From an uncultured Rhizobiaceae group bacterium (lineage in GTDB: Bacteria > Pseudomonadota > Alphaproteobacteria > Rhizobiales > Rhizobiaceae): a stretch of 64,000 nt of DNA. The stretch is from NCBI GenBank assembly GCA_937930635.1, contig CALHCF010000010.1:1-64000 (forward strand). Direction: 5' to 3'. The notes under the pieces are model-generated. The model was not told the DNA's origin and searched no databases. It saw nothing but the letters and a program-made list of their open reading frames with translations. Both the position numbers and the translations under genes were made by a program. The first letter of the stretch is position 1. Every line of letters starts with the position of its first letter. Shown in pieces: positions 19,883-29,689 of the stretch.

Positions 19883-20197
19883 ATGACGTCAAAAACGATA
19901 ACTCGGGCGGATCTTTGTGAAGCCGTTTATCAAAAAGTTGGACTTTCTCGCTCAGAGTCCGCAAGTCTGGTTGAAGCTGTTATTGAAGAAATTTGTTCGG
20001 CCGCTGTTCGCGGTGAATCCATCAAGCTTTCTTCGTTTGGAACATTTACAATTCGCTCCAAAAATGAACGCATAGGCCGCAATCCAAAAACAGGTCAGGA
20101 AGTTCCCATCACGCCGCGGCGTGTGATGGTGTTCAAGCCGTCCAATATCATGAAAGACAAAGTGATCGAAGCCAACAGATTACGCTCTGCAAAATAG
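19883..20197 (+). CDS. ihfA: Integration host factor alpha subunit
   Basis: A 104-residue DNA-bending protein of the HU/IHF family that pairs with IHF beta. It contains [15 protein letters not shown], the helical dimer part, [24 protein letters not shown], the beta-arm with the conserved NPKTG and the intercalating proline, and [16 protein letters not shown]. The start at MTSKTITR follows a strong GGGGGTG. In-frame ATGs further upstream would add an N-terminal tail not found in the family. The fabH-ihfA-merR order is standard in alphaproteobacteria. Confidence 0.95.
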   Translation: MTSKTITRADLCEAVYQKVGLSRSESASLVEAVIEEICSAAVRGESIKLSSFGTFTIRSKNERIGRNPKTGQEVPITPRRVMVFKPSNIMKDKVIEANRLRSAK

Positions 20198-20288
20198 ACT
20201 GCCCATGTTCAACAGGGGTAGCGCAAGATGTTGCGGCGTGATTGGTTTGTAACCTAACTTCATTGCGAAGGAATCAGGAGGACGAATC

Positions 20289-20729
20289 GTGTCCAAAAGC
20301 CCCGATGCATTTCGTACGATTTCAGAGGTCGCGGAAGAACTCGATCTGCCGCAGCACGTGCTGCGGTTCTGGGAGACGCGCTTCAATCAGATCAAACCGA
20401 TGAAGCGGGGGGGCGGGCGCCGCTATTACCGGCCCGAAGATGTCGAGTTGTTGAAGGGCATTCGCCACCTTCTGTACTCGGAAGGCTACACGATCAAGGG
20501 AGTGCAGCGCATTCTCAAGGAGCAGGGCAACCGCTTTGTCACCGCTGTGGCGTCTGGTGGTGCAACGCTGCTGGTGGAAGAAGAAGCCTCGCTGAAACAG
20601 GCCGTGCCTGTCGAGCAAGTTGCTTCCCAGCCGCGCCCGAAAGCAGAAGACGGCAATATGCGCTCAACACTGCAAGCCGCGCTGACAGAATTGCTTGAGT
20701 GCAAAAGACTTCTCGATCAGGTGCGCTGA
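20289..20729 (+). CDS. MerR-family transcriptional regulator
   Basis: A 146-residue regulator with the MerR winged helix at about residues 10-78: [30 protein letters not shown], then [36 protein letters not shown]. The RYY after the Gly-rich stretch is the wing. The C-terminal part is short and of low complexity and lacks cysteine ligands, so metal sensing is unlikely. It starts at a GTG with AGGAGG nine bases upstream. Placement behind ihfA is conserved in the class; the regulated genes are unknown. Its last codons overlap the 3' end of a FkbM relic on the other strand. Confidence 0.9.
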   Translation: MSKSPDAFRTISEVAEELDLPQHVLRFWETRFNQIKPMKRGGGRRYYRPEDVELLKGIRHLLYSEGYTIKGVQRILKEQGNRFVTAVASGGATLLVEEEASLKQAVPVEQVASQPRPKAEDGNMRSTLQAALTELLECKRLLDQVR

Positions 20730-20917
20730 TTTATTTTCAGCGTCGTTGTTGCAACCTTTAGCACGCTCATCTCAAAGCCTTCGACGTCCACCTTCATGAG
20801 CTGCACCTCGTCCAGTCCAAGCCTCTTCAGCTCGCTGTCTATGGTTGTCACCAGAACCGTGATGATGTTCTGGCCGACAAAGCTGTTATTTATCCCCGCA
20901 ACGGTTGCGGAGACCAT
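20717..20917 (-). pseudogene. C-terminal fragment of a FkbM-family methyltransferase
   Basis: A 66-codon reverse-strand reading frame contains LDEVQLMKVDVEGFEMSVLKVA, matching the LxxIDLLKIDVEGxExxVLKG core of FkbM-type SAM-dependent methyltransferases, where the Asp-Val-Glu-Gly segment belongs to the Rossmann core. A complete FkbM domain is about 150-250 residues. Here the N-terminal SAM-binding part is missing, and a TGA stops the frame five codons before the first ATG. It therefore looks like a relic. It lies 58 bp from tRNA-Pro(GGG) and at the edge of the polysaccharide locus, in which such methyltransferases are common. Its end overlaps the merR stop by 13 bases. Confidence 0.6.
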
Positions 20918-20975
20918 TTTCCCGCCTTTTCATTGTTGACACAAAACCCCCTGTTTCATAAGGCTTCGGCTCAGT

Positions 20976-21052
20976 CGGAGTATGGCGCAGCCCGGTAGCG
21001 CACACGCCTGGGGGGCGTGGGGTCGCAGGTTCGAATCCTGCTACTCCGACCA
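20976..21052 (+). tRNA. tRNA-Pro (anticodon GGG)
   Basis: A 77-base cloverleaf including encoded CCA. The acceptor stem CGGAGTA pairs with TACTCCG, the anticodon stem CACGC/GCGTG holds the loop CTGGGGG (anticodon GGG), and the T-arm is GCAGG-TTCGAAT-CCTGC. It marks the boundary between the ihfA-merR core and the polysaccharide locus. Confidence 0.96.
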
Positions 21053-21116
21053 TTTATCCAACAGCACACCGCCGGCGCTGTTTTTTCAAAATACATCTTT
21101 GGCTTTTTTGCTACGT

Positions 21117-22406
21117 TTATGCGGGCACGGGCTGATGGTGGCCCTGCTGTGAGGTTTCGCGTGTGCGCTGATGGCGCGCTTCAAGCCCCATACATCCCCA
21201 GATCAGGCCGATGATCAAATAGACATGACGCCAGTGGTCGATGTCGATTACCCAGGCCACAACAATATGGGCAACAAACGTTGCATACAGACAAATCAGA
21301 TAGGGTTGCCATGGGCGTTTGCGGCCAAGAAGTCTGCCCCCTCCGACCAGAGTGGTGACGGTCATTGTTAGATAAGAAAAGAAGCCAAGCCAACCGTAAG
21401 CCATCAGGGATTTGACCCAGATATTGTGCGTGTCTTCGCCAAGCTTCCTGCCAAATTCCAGAGGACCGATACCCAGCGGGTTTTCCAGCGCCCACTGGAA
21501 ACCAAGCGCATGTCGTGCAAAACGCCCCAGCTCGCGGCCATCGTAGTCCTGAACCAGACGGGCGCGTTGTTCAAACATGTCATAGACGGCATCGAACTGA
21601 AGCGCCACGACAAGAACGAGGCTGGCAAGGGCAACACCCAGTCCGCCAAGAACCAGCAGTTTCAGTTTCTGCTGCGCGCGTGTCTCTGTCATGAGCAGGA
21701 GCAGATAGAACAGACCGCCGGCGACGATGAGCATACCCCACGCGCCGCGCGAAAATGACAACAGCAATCCCAGTGCCAGAATGCTCAAAAAGAAGAGCCG
21801 CAGGGGAGCCAGCACCATGTTGCGGTAAAGCAGGCCATAGATCAGATAGATAATCGGCAGGATCAGGAAAGGGCCAAACACGTTCGGGTCTTCAAAGCCC
21901 CCCTTGGCACGTCCATAGCGAAGAAACAGATCGGACCCCGGAAACAGGTCAAAGTACCCGGCAATGCCCAAAAGCGCAGTTATCGCTGAACCAACCACAT
22001 AAGCGCGCATGATCGTGCGAAGTCGCCCCATGTCTGCCTCAACCGCGGCACACCAGAAAACCGATGTGAGACCCAGAAACAGGGAGACAGCAAGATAGAG
22101 TGGAATACCTGTTGTCTCCGCCAGGGTGAGCATGGATATCAGCCCACCGATATTAAACAGGATAAACAGAGTGCCCAGCGAAAGGGCGATGGACGTCAAC
22201 CGCATACCAAACAGCAAAAAGGCCGCCATGATTACGACCAGAAAAATTTCATAAGGTGCCGGTTCGTTGAGAACAAATGCGCCAAGAAATACGGCAAGCC
22301 CGATCAGCCATTGCGACAGGACGCGCATGGAAAAACCGCTCCTGCCATGATTGACAGCAAAGGGAGCGGGCGCGCCGGTGGCGTTATTGTCGAGCGCCAG
22401 GCTCAA
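21117..22406 (-). CDS. O-antigen ligase/polymerase-like membrane protein (Wzy_C family)
   Basis: A 429-residue protein with about 12 hydrophobic segments. The motif LLLSFSRGAWGML near residue 220 and the long periplasmic loop after it (residues about 270-320, with RHALGFQWALENPLGIGPLEFG and DTHNIWVKSLMAYGWLG) match the WaaL/Wzy_C superfamily, in which Arg and His of the large loop act on undecaprenyl-linked glycans. Members either ligate O-antigen to lipid A or polymerise repeat units, and sequence alone does not separate the two. Here it overlaps the stop/start of the initiating phosphotransferase gene, so polymerase function for the same polymer is the more likely role. Confidence 0.85.
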   Translation of the reverse strand: MSLALDNNATGAPAPFAVNHGRSGFSMRVLSQWLIGLAVFLGAFVLNEPAPYEIFLVVIMAAFLLFGMRLTSIALSLGTLFILFNIGGLISMLTLAETTGIPLYLAVSLFLGLTSVFWCAAVEADMGRLRTIMRAYVVGSAITALLGIAGYFDLFPGSDLFLRYGRAKGGFEDPNVFGPFLILPIIYLIYGLLYRNMVLAPLRLFFLSILALGLLLSFSRGAWGMLIVAGGLFYLLLLMTETRAQQKLKLLVLGGLGVALASLVLVVALQFDAVYDMFEQRARLVQDYDGRELGRFARHALGFQWALENPLGIGPLEFGRKLGEDTHNIWVKSLMAYGWLGFFSYLTMTVTTLVGGGRLLGRKRPWQPYLICLYATFVAHIVVAWVIDIDHWRHVYLIIGLIWGCMGLEARHQRTRETSQQGHHQPVPA

Positions 22407-23956
22407 TATGCATTCTCCGTATTCAACAGTTTCAGCGGTGTGGAGATCAAAATGTAAAAGTCAAAGAGCACGGACCAGTTCTCAATGTAGTAGAGATCAT
22501 GCTCGACACGGCGGCGGATTTTCTCTTCATTGTCCACTTCACCGCGCCAGCCGTTAATTTGCGCCCATCCGGTAACGCCGGGCTTGACCTTGTGGCGTCC
22601 AAAATAGCCGTCCACCACTTCGTCCCATAATTTGTTTTGGGTATGGGCGTTGACGGCATGAGGCCGGGGGCCGACCAGCGAAAGTTCGCCGGACAGAACG
22701 TTGATAAGCTGCGGCAGCTCATCGATGGATGTTTTGCGAATAAACCGTCCAAAGCGTGTAACGCGCGGGTCATTTTTGGTAACGGCCTTTTTGGCATCCT
22801 GATCAGCCTGATCGACATACATCGAGCGAAATTTCAAAACGTCGATCACTTCGTTGTTGAAGCCGAAACGCTTCTGCCGGAAAATCAACGGACCCTTGCT
22901 GTCGAGCTTGATGCCGATAGCCGCAATCAGCATGACAGGCGAAAGCAGGATAAGCGCCAGAACACTGAATATGATATCGAAGCCGCGCTTCATCACCGAA
23001 TCCCAATCGGCAATCGGTTTGTCGAACACGTCGAGAAACGGAACCGATCCGACATAGGAGTAAGACCGAGGACGAAACCGCAGCTTGTTGGTGTGGGCCG
23101 ACAAACGAATGTCGACGGGCAAGATCCAGATCTTCTTGAGCAGATCCAGAACGCGTTTTTCTGCTGTGATGGGCAGCGAAACAATCAGCATATCAATGCG
23201 TGCGCGTCGCCCGAACTCGACCAATTCCGAGATGGTGCCAAGTTTTGGATAACCTGCGACCATTTCCGGTGATCTGTCATTGCTTCTGTCGTCAAAAATT
23301 CCGCAAATCCGAATGTCGTTGTCAATCTGCGATTCAAGTGAGAGAATGAGTCCGGCAGCATTATCACCGCCACCCACAATCACGGCGCGCCGTTCCAGAC
23401 GGCCATCGCGAGCCCAGCGGCGCACGAGTGAGGCGACGATACTTCTGAAGATAATAAAATGCGCCACCCCTGCGAGGTACCAGGAACCGAACCAGATACG
23501 CGAGAAATCCTGAGACATGCGGGCAAAGAAAGCGAGCAGGGCAAGTGCTGCAAATACCGCTGTCCACGCAGCAAGGACACGACCCAATTGTTTGATATTG
23601 GTTCGCAGCGATGCAACCTGATAGCTGTCGACAGCCTGAAGGCCGATCAGTGTCAGCACGCCACCAAGCAGACAGGTGAGCAGATAGATAGGCTGCACAC
23701 CGTCTTTTGGCACAACATAGAAAAAGTAGATGCCAAGACCCATGCAGGTGATCGCGAAAAACTCGATAATCCGCAGCACGTTACCAAGAACAAACGGAGA
23801 GATGGCATTTTCGGCAAATTGTGACGCGACCTGTTTGGCCCGTTCATTCAGTTCAACCGGGGTGCGGGGCTTGGATGCGGATTCGGCAACGCTCTGCGCC
23901 ATGACGGATTTGGCGTCAAACGTATTCTTTGGATCGAGAGGATCTTGGCCGTCCAT
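22403..23956 (-). CDS. Undecaprenyl-phosphate glycosyl-1-phosphate transferase (WbaP/WcaJ/ExoY type)
   Basis: Transfers a sugar-1-phosphate to undecaprenyl phosphate to start an exopolysaccharide or O-antigen repeat. The 517-residue protein has an N-terminal half with four hydrophobic helices and a soluble Rossmann-like domain ([18 protein letters not shown] near residue 190). After the helix near residues 330-355 comes the catalytic bacterial sugar transferase domain, with [41 protein letters not shown] and [13 protein letters not shown]. The C-terminus ends [18 protein letters not shown] as in WcaJ-type enzymes. It overlaps the next gene by four bases (ATGA). The sugar is unknown; glucose or galactose are the usual substrates. 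Confidence 0.9.
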   Translation of the reverse strand: MDGQDPLDPKNTFDAKSVMAQSVAESASKPRTPVELNERAKQVASQFAENAISPFVLGNVLRIIEFFAITCMGLGIYFFYVVPKDGVQPIYLLTCLLGGVLTLIGLQAVDSYQVASLRTNIKQLGRVLAAWTAVFAALALLAFFARMSQDFSRIWFGSWYLAGVAHFIIFRSIVASLVRRWARDGRLERRAVIVGGGDNAAGLILSLESQIDNDIRICGIFDDRSNDRSPEMVAGYPKLGTISELVEFGRRARIDMLIVSLPITAEKRVLDLLKKIWILPVDIRLSAHTNKLRFRPRSYSYVGSVPFLDVFDKPIADWDSVMKRGFDIIFSVLALILLSPVMLIAAIGIKLDSKGPLIFRQKRFGFNNEVIDVLKFRSMYVDQADQDAKKAVTKNDPRVTRFGRFIRKTSIDELPQLINVLSGELSLVGPRPHAVNAHTQNKLWDEVVDGYFGRHKVKPGVTGWAQINGWRGEVDNEEKIRRRVEHDLYYIENWSVLFDFYILISTPLKLLNTENAY

Positions 23957-24049
23957 CGGATTGGTCCGGATGATAAAGAGAAAGTGCTTACGTAACGATA
24001 TAAGAAAGGCGCTAAGAAATTGTTAGGGTAGAGGGAGAAACTGCTGCGC

Positions 24050-25288
24050 CTACCGGATGTTTTGCCGCGGAATTCTATGGGCAGGAATGGCTTCGGTGAC
24101 AGCTTTTCCAGCATTGCGCGTTGCCAATGCTTCGCTATAGGCGGCCATGACATCACGCGCCATCACGACAGTTGAGAAATTGCGAAAGACACGGTCGGCA
24201 AGACGAAGAGGGGAGGCAAGTTTGCGAAGCCCCAGAAGATGACCTGCCATGGCTTCTGCAAGGGCCTCAGCGTTGTCGGGTTCAACCAGCACAGACCCCC
24301 ATTCGCCAAATATTTCCGGGATTCCACCAACGCGTGTGGCTACAAGAGGACGTTGCGCAGCCAGGGTCTCAAGAACGATATAGGGCATGCTCTCCGCACG
24401 GGAGGGGACAACAAATGCCTTGCCCAATGACAAGGCCGCACGGGCGGGCATCGGGTCGATAAATGTGACAGCTACATTGCGGCCCAGACCCGCAGCCTGT
24501 TTTTTATAGGCCTCTCGGTCGGGACCGTCACCGATCAGCACCGCAGTCACTGGATGTCCTGTCCGTTCTGCAACAAGGGGAAGGGCGTCGAGAAAGAGAT
24601 CCACCCCTTTGAGATCACGCAGCATGCCGATGTAAGCGAAATCAGCGGCCTCGGGTACGATTTCGATGGGCTTGAATTCATCGTCCCGCAATCCGTTGCG
24701 AACCAGCGAGTATGGAATGCCGGATTCACCAACCTTGCTGAGATAGCCATCACGTTCGTACTGGCTCACGAAGATCAGGCGGTCGGTCAGCTTCTCCAGG
24801 ATACGTTCCAACCTGAAGTAAATACTTCCGGCCAATCCCGATTGGCTGAAATGCACAGATCCGCCATGGGGGCAATAAAGTCTTGCCGGGCGTTTGTTCT
24901 TTGAGCCGAGTGCGGTGCCGATAAGACGCGCATAGGCTCCGCCCTTGGCCCCATGAGAATGCAGAATGTCGATGTCGAGTTTTTTGAGTTGGCGATACAG
25001 TTTCCAGATTACAGAAATGTCGCGAGGGCCCACGGCCCGATTCATCGAAATGCGATGGAGACCAAGTTTGAGATGCGGTTGCAGGGCTGCCAGCATGTCC
25101 TCTTCAAAGGGGCCACCCGTATTGTTGTCGCAGATCACGCCCAACGAATGGCCAGCCTCAACCTGTTTTTCAATCAGATCACGCACATGTCGGAAAATGC
25201 CACCGACCGGCGAACGGAAACAGTGAACAATTCCCAAAGGGGTTGTTGTTCCGGAGATGCGCTCGTTCGTTACAGCTTCGTGCGCCAC
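24050..25288 (-). CDS. Glycosyltransferase family 4/1-like protein
   Basis: A 412-residue GT-B fold enzyme. The N-terminal domain has VHCFRSPVGGIFRHVRDL near residue 20 and ILHSHGAKGG near residue 110. The C-terminal domain has the nucleotide-sugar site VTFIDPMPARAALSLGKAFVVPSRAESMPYIVLETLAAQRPLVATRVGGIPEIF, with the E-x7-E motif near residues 300-310. It adds a sugar to a lipid-linked polysaccharide intermediate in the cytoplasm; donor and acceptor are unknown. It is the only evident glycosyltransferase in the locus, so further transferases must be encoded elsewhere. It begins three bases after the Wza-like gene on the same strand. Confidence 0.9.
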   Translation of the reverse strand: MAHEAVTNERISGTTTPLGIVHCFRSPVGGIFRHVRDLIEKQVEAGHSLGVICDNNTGGPFEEDMLAALQPHLKLGLHRISMNRAVGPRDISVIWKLYRQLKKLDIDILHSHGAKGGAYARLIGTALGSKNKRPARLYCPHGGSVHFSQSGLAGSIYFRLERILEKLTDRLIFVSQYERDGYLSKVGESGIPYSLVRNGLRDDEFKPIEIVPEAADFAYIGMLRDLKGVDLFLDALPLVAERTGHPVTAVLIGDGPDREAYKKQAAGLGRNVAVTFIDPMPARAALSLGKAFVVPSRAESMPYIVLETLAAQRPLVATRVGGIPEIFGEWGSVLVEPDNAEALAEAMAGHLLGLRKLASPLRLADRVFRNFSTVVMARDVMAAYSEALATRNAGKAVTEAIPAHRIPRQNIR

Positions 25289-25291
25289 GGC

Positions 25292-25864
25292 TTAAAAGAG
25301 ACGTTCCCGCAGGACGATCGTATCGCCCGGTACTATGGGATCCGTAATTGGAACACGTCCCGTCAGCACCTTTCCATTGATTTGGCGGGTGATATCGACA
25401 TTGCCCTGAAATGCCCTGGCGGTGAATCCACCAGCCACGGCAATTGCGTTTTGGACCGTCATGCCGGGCACATAAGTATATTGCCCCGGTGTCCCGACCT
25501 GACCCATGATGAAGAAGGGGCGGTAACGATCGATTTCAACGGAGACGTCGGGCTTGCGAATAAAACCATCTGAAAGCTTTTGCGCAAGAATGGCCTCGAT
25601 TTCCTTGATCGTGCGGCCTCTTGCGGCCACAGACCCGACCAGCGGGAAGGCAATATAGCCACCCTTGTCAACAACGTAGGTGCTTGTCAGTTCGTCCTGC
25701 TCAAAAACGGTGACACGCATCCGGTCTCCCGCATCAAGGCGATAAGGGGCCTGCAATACCTTGTGAAAAGCAGGTGAGGGCGGATTGTACCCGGCACAAC
25801 CTGCAAGCACTGAACCAGCTAAAGCGGTGGAAAGGCATGAAACGAGAAACGAACGCCTGTTCAT
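25292..25864 (-). CDS. Polysaccharide export lipoprotein (Wza/OtnA-like, SLBB domain)
   Basis: A 190-residue periplasmic/outer-membrane lipoprotein. MNRRSFLVSCLSTALAGSVLAGC is a lipoprotein signal peptide with its Cys near residue 23. The polysaccharide export domain follows: YRLDAGDRMRVTVFEQDELTSTYVVDKGGYIAFPLVGSVAARGRT (Poly_export), then an SLBB-like GQVGTPGQYTYVPGMTVQNAIAVAGG. It is shorter than full Wza (about 370 residues), as is common for rhizobial ExoF-type export proteins. The ATG at 25864 is chosen because it begins the signal peptide. It works with the Wzc-like protein encoded divergently. Confidence 0.88.
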   Translation of the reverse strand: MNRRSFLVSCLSTALAGSVLAGCAGYNPPSPAFHKVLQAPYRLDAGDRMRVTVFEQDELTSTYVVDKGGYIAFPLVGSVAARGRTIKEIEAILAQKLSDGFIRKPDVSVEIDRYRPFFIMGQVGTPGQYTYVPGMTVQNAIAVAGGFTARAFQGNVDITRQINGKVLTGRVPITDPIVPGDTIVLRERLF

Positions 25865-26121
25865 TGGTAGACCCTGACTCAAACTTCGGTATCGGCAAAT
25901 TGTGCAGAAACCGGGCAAACCCGGGTTGTTCAGACAATCTGGCCCGGGAGACGATGAGCCAATCAAAGCGGATCATGGTTAATTCGTGGTAAATTGAACC
26001 GATGGGCAGTTTCGCTATCCATCAGGTCAGTAAATAATGAGCAGGCAAAACCTTAACGGCTTGGTTACCATAAGTAGACAATATCACGCGTGTAATTTCC
26101 CGTAATTGTTTTGTGAGTCCC

Positions 26122-28332
26122 ATGACTGGTGAGCATGAGTTAAATCGCGATGTCGATATCGACCTGGGCGGTATCTTCGGCAGCATTTGGCGTCACAAGT
26201 TTAAGATTGTGCTGGCCAGCCTCATCGTGACGGCAATCGCTTTTGTTGTCCTGCAGGTGATATCGCCGCGCTATCGCTCGGAAGCCCGTATTCTCATTCA
26301 GGCAAGTGATCCCGTTCTCAGCAACCCCGATACGAGCGTGCAGCGCAGTCAGCCAAGTTTTGATGATCAGGCGATTGCCAGTCAGGTGCAATTGCTCAAG
26401 TCGCGCACAATTGCCCGCAAGATCATCGAAGAAATGAATCTCAAGGAACTGCCCGAATTTGACTATGCGCTGGAGAAGTCCCGGCTCAGGCAATTGATTG
26501 CGGCACTGGGGTTGCAGGAAGGCGGCCTTGGCGTAACCGCAGAAGACCGGGTGCTCGAAACCTATTACGACAGGCTGAAGGTTTTTCAAGCCGAGGAAGC
26601 GCGCGTGATTGTGGTCCAGTTCTGGTCCAAGAAACCCGAACTTGCGGCAGAAATTCCCAACCGGATTACCGATGAATATATGCGCCTTCAGGAAGAACTG
26701 AAGCGGGGCGCTGCACCGGAGGAGCTCAAGAAGCTGGAGCCGGAACTCGATGGGCTGCGCAAGCGTGTGATGCAGGCTGAGGCTGCGGTTGCCGATTTTC
26801 GTCAAAATTCTGATTTGCTGCAGGGCAGCAATAACGAAACTCTTGCAACACAGGATCTATCGGAACTCTCAACCGAGCTGGGCCGTGTTCGTGCCCAGCT
26901 TTCACGAGCCGAAGCCAATGCAGCGGCCGTCAGCCGCGCGCTCGAAAGCGGCGCGTTGGAGACTGCATCCAGCGTTCTTGAATCACCACTGATCCAGCGC
27001 CTTCGGGAACGCCAGGTCAATCTTCAGTCTGATCTGGCAGAACAGTCGACAACCTTGTTGCCCGGTCATCCGCGTATCCAGCGTTTGCAGTCGCAGATCA
27101 GGACACTGGACAGTCAGATCAGCCGGGAAGGGCGTAAAATCCAGTCAAGTCTGCAACAGGATGCCCGTGTTGCCCGTGCCCGCGAACAGGATTTGATCCA
27201 ACGCCGCAATGCCCTGAAGGCGGAAGCGGGAAGGGTTGGAAAAGAACAGGTGGAACTGCGGGCGCTTGAGCGCGAGGCCGATGCGCAGCGTCAATTGCTC
27301 AACGCCTATCTGGTGCGGTTCAAGGAAGCGAAGTCGAGACAGGATCGTCAGTTCCTGCCCGCAGATGCTTTCGTTTTCTCAAAGGCGCAGACCCAGTCAA
27401 AACCCTATTTCCCCAAGAAACTCCCGACACTTGCCGGTGCATTTTTTGGAACACTGGTGCTTGGCTCTATGCTGACTCTGGCGGGCAGTGTGCTGTCCAG
27501 CAATGCTGCATCCGGTGCTGCAGGCGCACGCAATGCCGCTTTGCGCAATCCGGGGTCGTTCTTGAACGAAACGCCTCAGGTTCCAGCGAAGAAATCAGAG
27601 CCACTGCAATCAGGCGCGAGTGAAAAACCCGATCAGCCATCGACAGTAAATATTGATGACTTGCCGTCCCTTGCACCAAGCCTGTCAGAACTGACCGAAA
27701 CTGTTATTCCAGACGATAGTCCGCCAGAGGTTACCGAAATTCCGGGTTTCGCGTCCGCTGAAATCGCCGCCCGTTCCATCATGGTGCTTGGCCGGGCAAG
27801 AATTGCGGTTCTTTCACCCGAAGGAGATGAAGGCGCGCGCGGCACGATTGTTCTGGCCCGTTTTCTGGCACAGCACGGTTCCAGCGTTGTTCTGGTCGAT
27901 ATGACCGGCTCCGGAAGCACAACCCAGAGCATGCTGGGCCGCAACGACCTCGCTGGCCTCAAGGACCTTCTGGCCGAGCAGGCAACTTTCTCTCAGGTCA
28001 TCCATACCGATGAACTGACATCGGCTCATATCGTGCCGATGGGCATGGCCACAGCAACACAGGCCAGTCAGGGAGCATTCCGGATTTCTTCCGTGCTGGA
28101 GGCTCTCCAGCACAGCTATGACTTCGTGATCGTTGATTGCGGTGCTGCTGACATCAACGGATTGTCCCGGGTTTCCGATGTTTCGACTGTCGTTATCGTT
28201 AACGCAGTAGATCCCGGCAATGGTATTGCCGTACGCACCAGTCGAGAAATGATGGAAGCGGGGCTCCGCGAGCCACTGATGCTCTATTCAAACGGGCGGG
28301 AAATGCAGTTGATGGGGTTTGAAGCAGCCTGA
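26122..28332 (+). CDS. Exopolysaccharide chain-length/transport protein (Wzc/GumC/ExoP-like) with degenerate ATPase domain
   Basis: A 736-residue inner-membrane protein. It has an N-terminal Wzz domain with a helix at about residues 30-50, a long periplasmic coiled-coil region (residues about 130-410) rich in Glu, Arg and Gln, and a second helix near 435-460 preceded by a Pro-rich KPYFPKKLP typical of this family. The C-terminal part from about 560 resembles BY-kinase/ParA folds (IVLARFLAQHGSSVVLVDM and YDFVIVDCGAAD, Walker A' and B). The Walker A position reads PEGDEGARGTI and lacks the GKS/T needed for ATP binding, and no tyrosine cluster follows. The kinase function is therefore doubtful. 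A GTG three codons upstream is an alternative start. Confidence 0.87.
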   Translation: MTGEHELNRDVDIDLGGIFGSIWRHKFKIVLASLIVTAIAFVVLQVISPRYRSEARILIQASDPVLSNPDTSVQRSQPSFDDQAIASQVQLLKSRTIARKIIEEMNLKELPEFDYALEKSRLRQLIAALGLQEGGLGVTAEDRVLETYYDRLKVFQAEEARVIVVQFWSKKPELAAEIPNRITDEYMRLQEELKRGAAPEELKKLEPELDGLRKRVMQAEAAVADFRQNSDLLQGSNNETLATQDLSELSTELGRVRAQLSRAEANAAAVSRALESGALETASSVLESPLIQRLRERQVNLQSDLAEQSTTLLPGHPRIQRLQSQIRTLDSQISREGRKIQSSLQQDARVARAREQDLIQRRNALKAEAGRVGKEQVELRALEREADAQRQLLNAYLVRFKEAKSRQDRQFLPADAFVFSKAQTQSKPYFPKKLPTLAGAFFGTLVLGSMLTLAGSVLSSNAASGAAGARNAALRNPGSFLNETPQVPAKKSEPLQSGASEKPDQPSTVNIDDLPSLAPSLSELTETVIPDDSPPEVTEIPGFASAEIAARSIMVLGRARIAVLSPEGDEGARGTIVLARFLAQHGSSVVLVDMTGSGSTTQSMLGRNDLAGLKDLLAEQATFSQVIHTDELTSAHIVPMGMATATQASQGAFRISSVLEALQHSYDFVIVDCGAADINGLSRVSDVSTVVIVNAVDPGNGIAVRTSREMMEAGLREPLMLYSNGREMQLMGFEAA

Positions 28333-28345
28333 GAACAGGACTGGC

Positions 28346-29569
28346 TCAACTCTCGTCGCTGCCATAGACACCTGCGCGCAATTTCTTGGCGAGATTCCAC
28401 AGCGTGTCATTACGTTTGATCGTGCGTTTGCTTGAGACGGCAGCTTTCCTGTAGGCGGACAAGGCGACCCCTCTAGGTGAAACAGCGATATAGGTTTCAA
28501 ACATCGGGATTACCGAATCGCACCACGAACTCTTGTAGCGCTCTTCTCCACGCCCCAGATCAAAAACCTTCAACCCGCGCTCAACACAATCTTCGATAAC
28601 GCGGTAAATCAACAACTCGCCCGGCGACAGACGCGCATACTCATCTTCGGCAAGTGACAAAAAACAACCTGAGAAGTGGCCCTGACGGATACCCCCGGCA
28701 AATGTTGCACGCAGAGCGTTGTCGATCTCAAGCCCGTAAATCATGAGGGCAGGTTCCTGTTCGCCCAGCGAATTGAGAGCCATTTCGCGCATGAAGTCAG
28801 CAATTCCGGGATCCTGGAACCGGTTCCAGACACCGGTGCGTTTGAAACGGCGCGCCATTTGTTCGAATGTGACATCCAGGAAATCATTGACCTCCTGAGG
28901 TGTTGAGGCAATTCGCAACTTATGGCCACCAACGGCGGCCAGCTGATTTTTTTGCCAGCGATGTTTCTTGCGTTTTCGGCTGCCGTTCTTACGATCCAGT
29001 ATCTCCCGAAACGACCCGTCCAGCTTCAACGCAAAGGCATGATTGGGTGATTCCTGACCACTGAGATAGGAAAACGGATTGACGTAACCGTTCCAGCTTT
29101 CCGGCTGACAGCACAATTCCAGGAGGTGAACACTGCCCATCACCTGAATAATCTCCTTGACGAGAACCTGCATGTCCTCAGCGCACACGGCTTCCATGAA
29201 CCGGGGGGCGAAGAGGCCCATCTGGAAATTTGAATGTGAGTCGGCCAGCCACCCGGCAACCGCAAGTCCGCCACGGCGCTGCAATCCCAGCGGCAGAACG
29301 AACAAGAGTTCGTCTCCACGGGTCCCAACGACAATACGCGGTGTCATTTTCAGCCCATTGGACGTTTGACAGGCCCAGCGCTGCACCCAGTCAAAGCGCT
29401 GGTAAACCGAGCCGATACCAGTCTGTTCCAGCGTACGCCAGGAAGCTTCGGCACCTTCAAAACAATCATGAACACAAACAGAGATACAGCCAAAGCTTGC
29501 AACCTCAACCTGCGAGGTTGCGGGCTGGGAATATTCGACAACATTCAATGCGCTTGAGGCAGAGTTCAC
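28346..29569 (-). CDS. GNAT/FemAB-like acyltransferase (CelD/BcsL, Acetyltransf_6 family)
   Basis: A 407-residue soluble protein. The first half has WRTLEQTGIGSVYQRFDWVQRW, typical of the CelD-type N-terminus. The second half has the Acetyltransf_6 core: ATFAGGIRQGHFSGCFLSLAEDEYARLSPGELLIYRVIEDCVERGLKVFDLGRGEERYKSSWCD near residues 285-350, including the conserved PG and GRGEERYK segment. Such proteins are found in cellulose and exopolysaccharide loci and probably acylate the polymer or a precursor, but the reaction is inferred. It is convergent with the Wzc-like gene (13 bp apart) and shares a 120-bp divergent promoter region with the deacetylase gene. Confidence 0.8.
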   Translation of the reverse strand: MNSASSALNVVEYSQPATSQVEVASFGCISVCVHDCFEGAEASWRTLEQTGIGSVYQRFDWVQRWACQTSNGLKMTPRIVVGTRGDELLFVLPLGLQRRGGLAVAGWLADSHSNFQMGLFAPRFMEAVCAEDMQVLVKEIIQVMGSVHLLELCCQPESWNGYVNPFSYLSGQESPNHAFALKLDGSFREILDRKNGSRKRKKHRWQKNQLAAVGGHKLRIASTPQEVNDFLDVTFEQMARRFKRTGVWNRFQDPGIADFMREMALNSLGEQEPALMIYGLEIDNALRATFAGGIRQGHFSGCFLSLAEDEYARLSPGELLIYRVIEDCVERGLKVFDLGRGEERYKSSWCDSVIPMFETYIAVSPRGVALSAYRKAAVSSKRTIKRNDTLWNLAKKLRAGVYGSDES

Positions 29570-29689
29570 TGGATGACCTGAACTGGTTAGTTGGGGTTAA
29601 CTAGATTGTTGAAATATCAAGAAAGTCTAAACAAGTTTTGCTAGTTTATGAGTTAACACACAGCCCTGAACAAACGGTTGCGATTGGCA

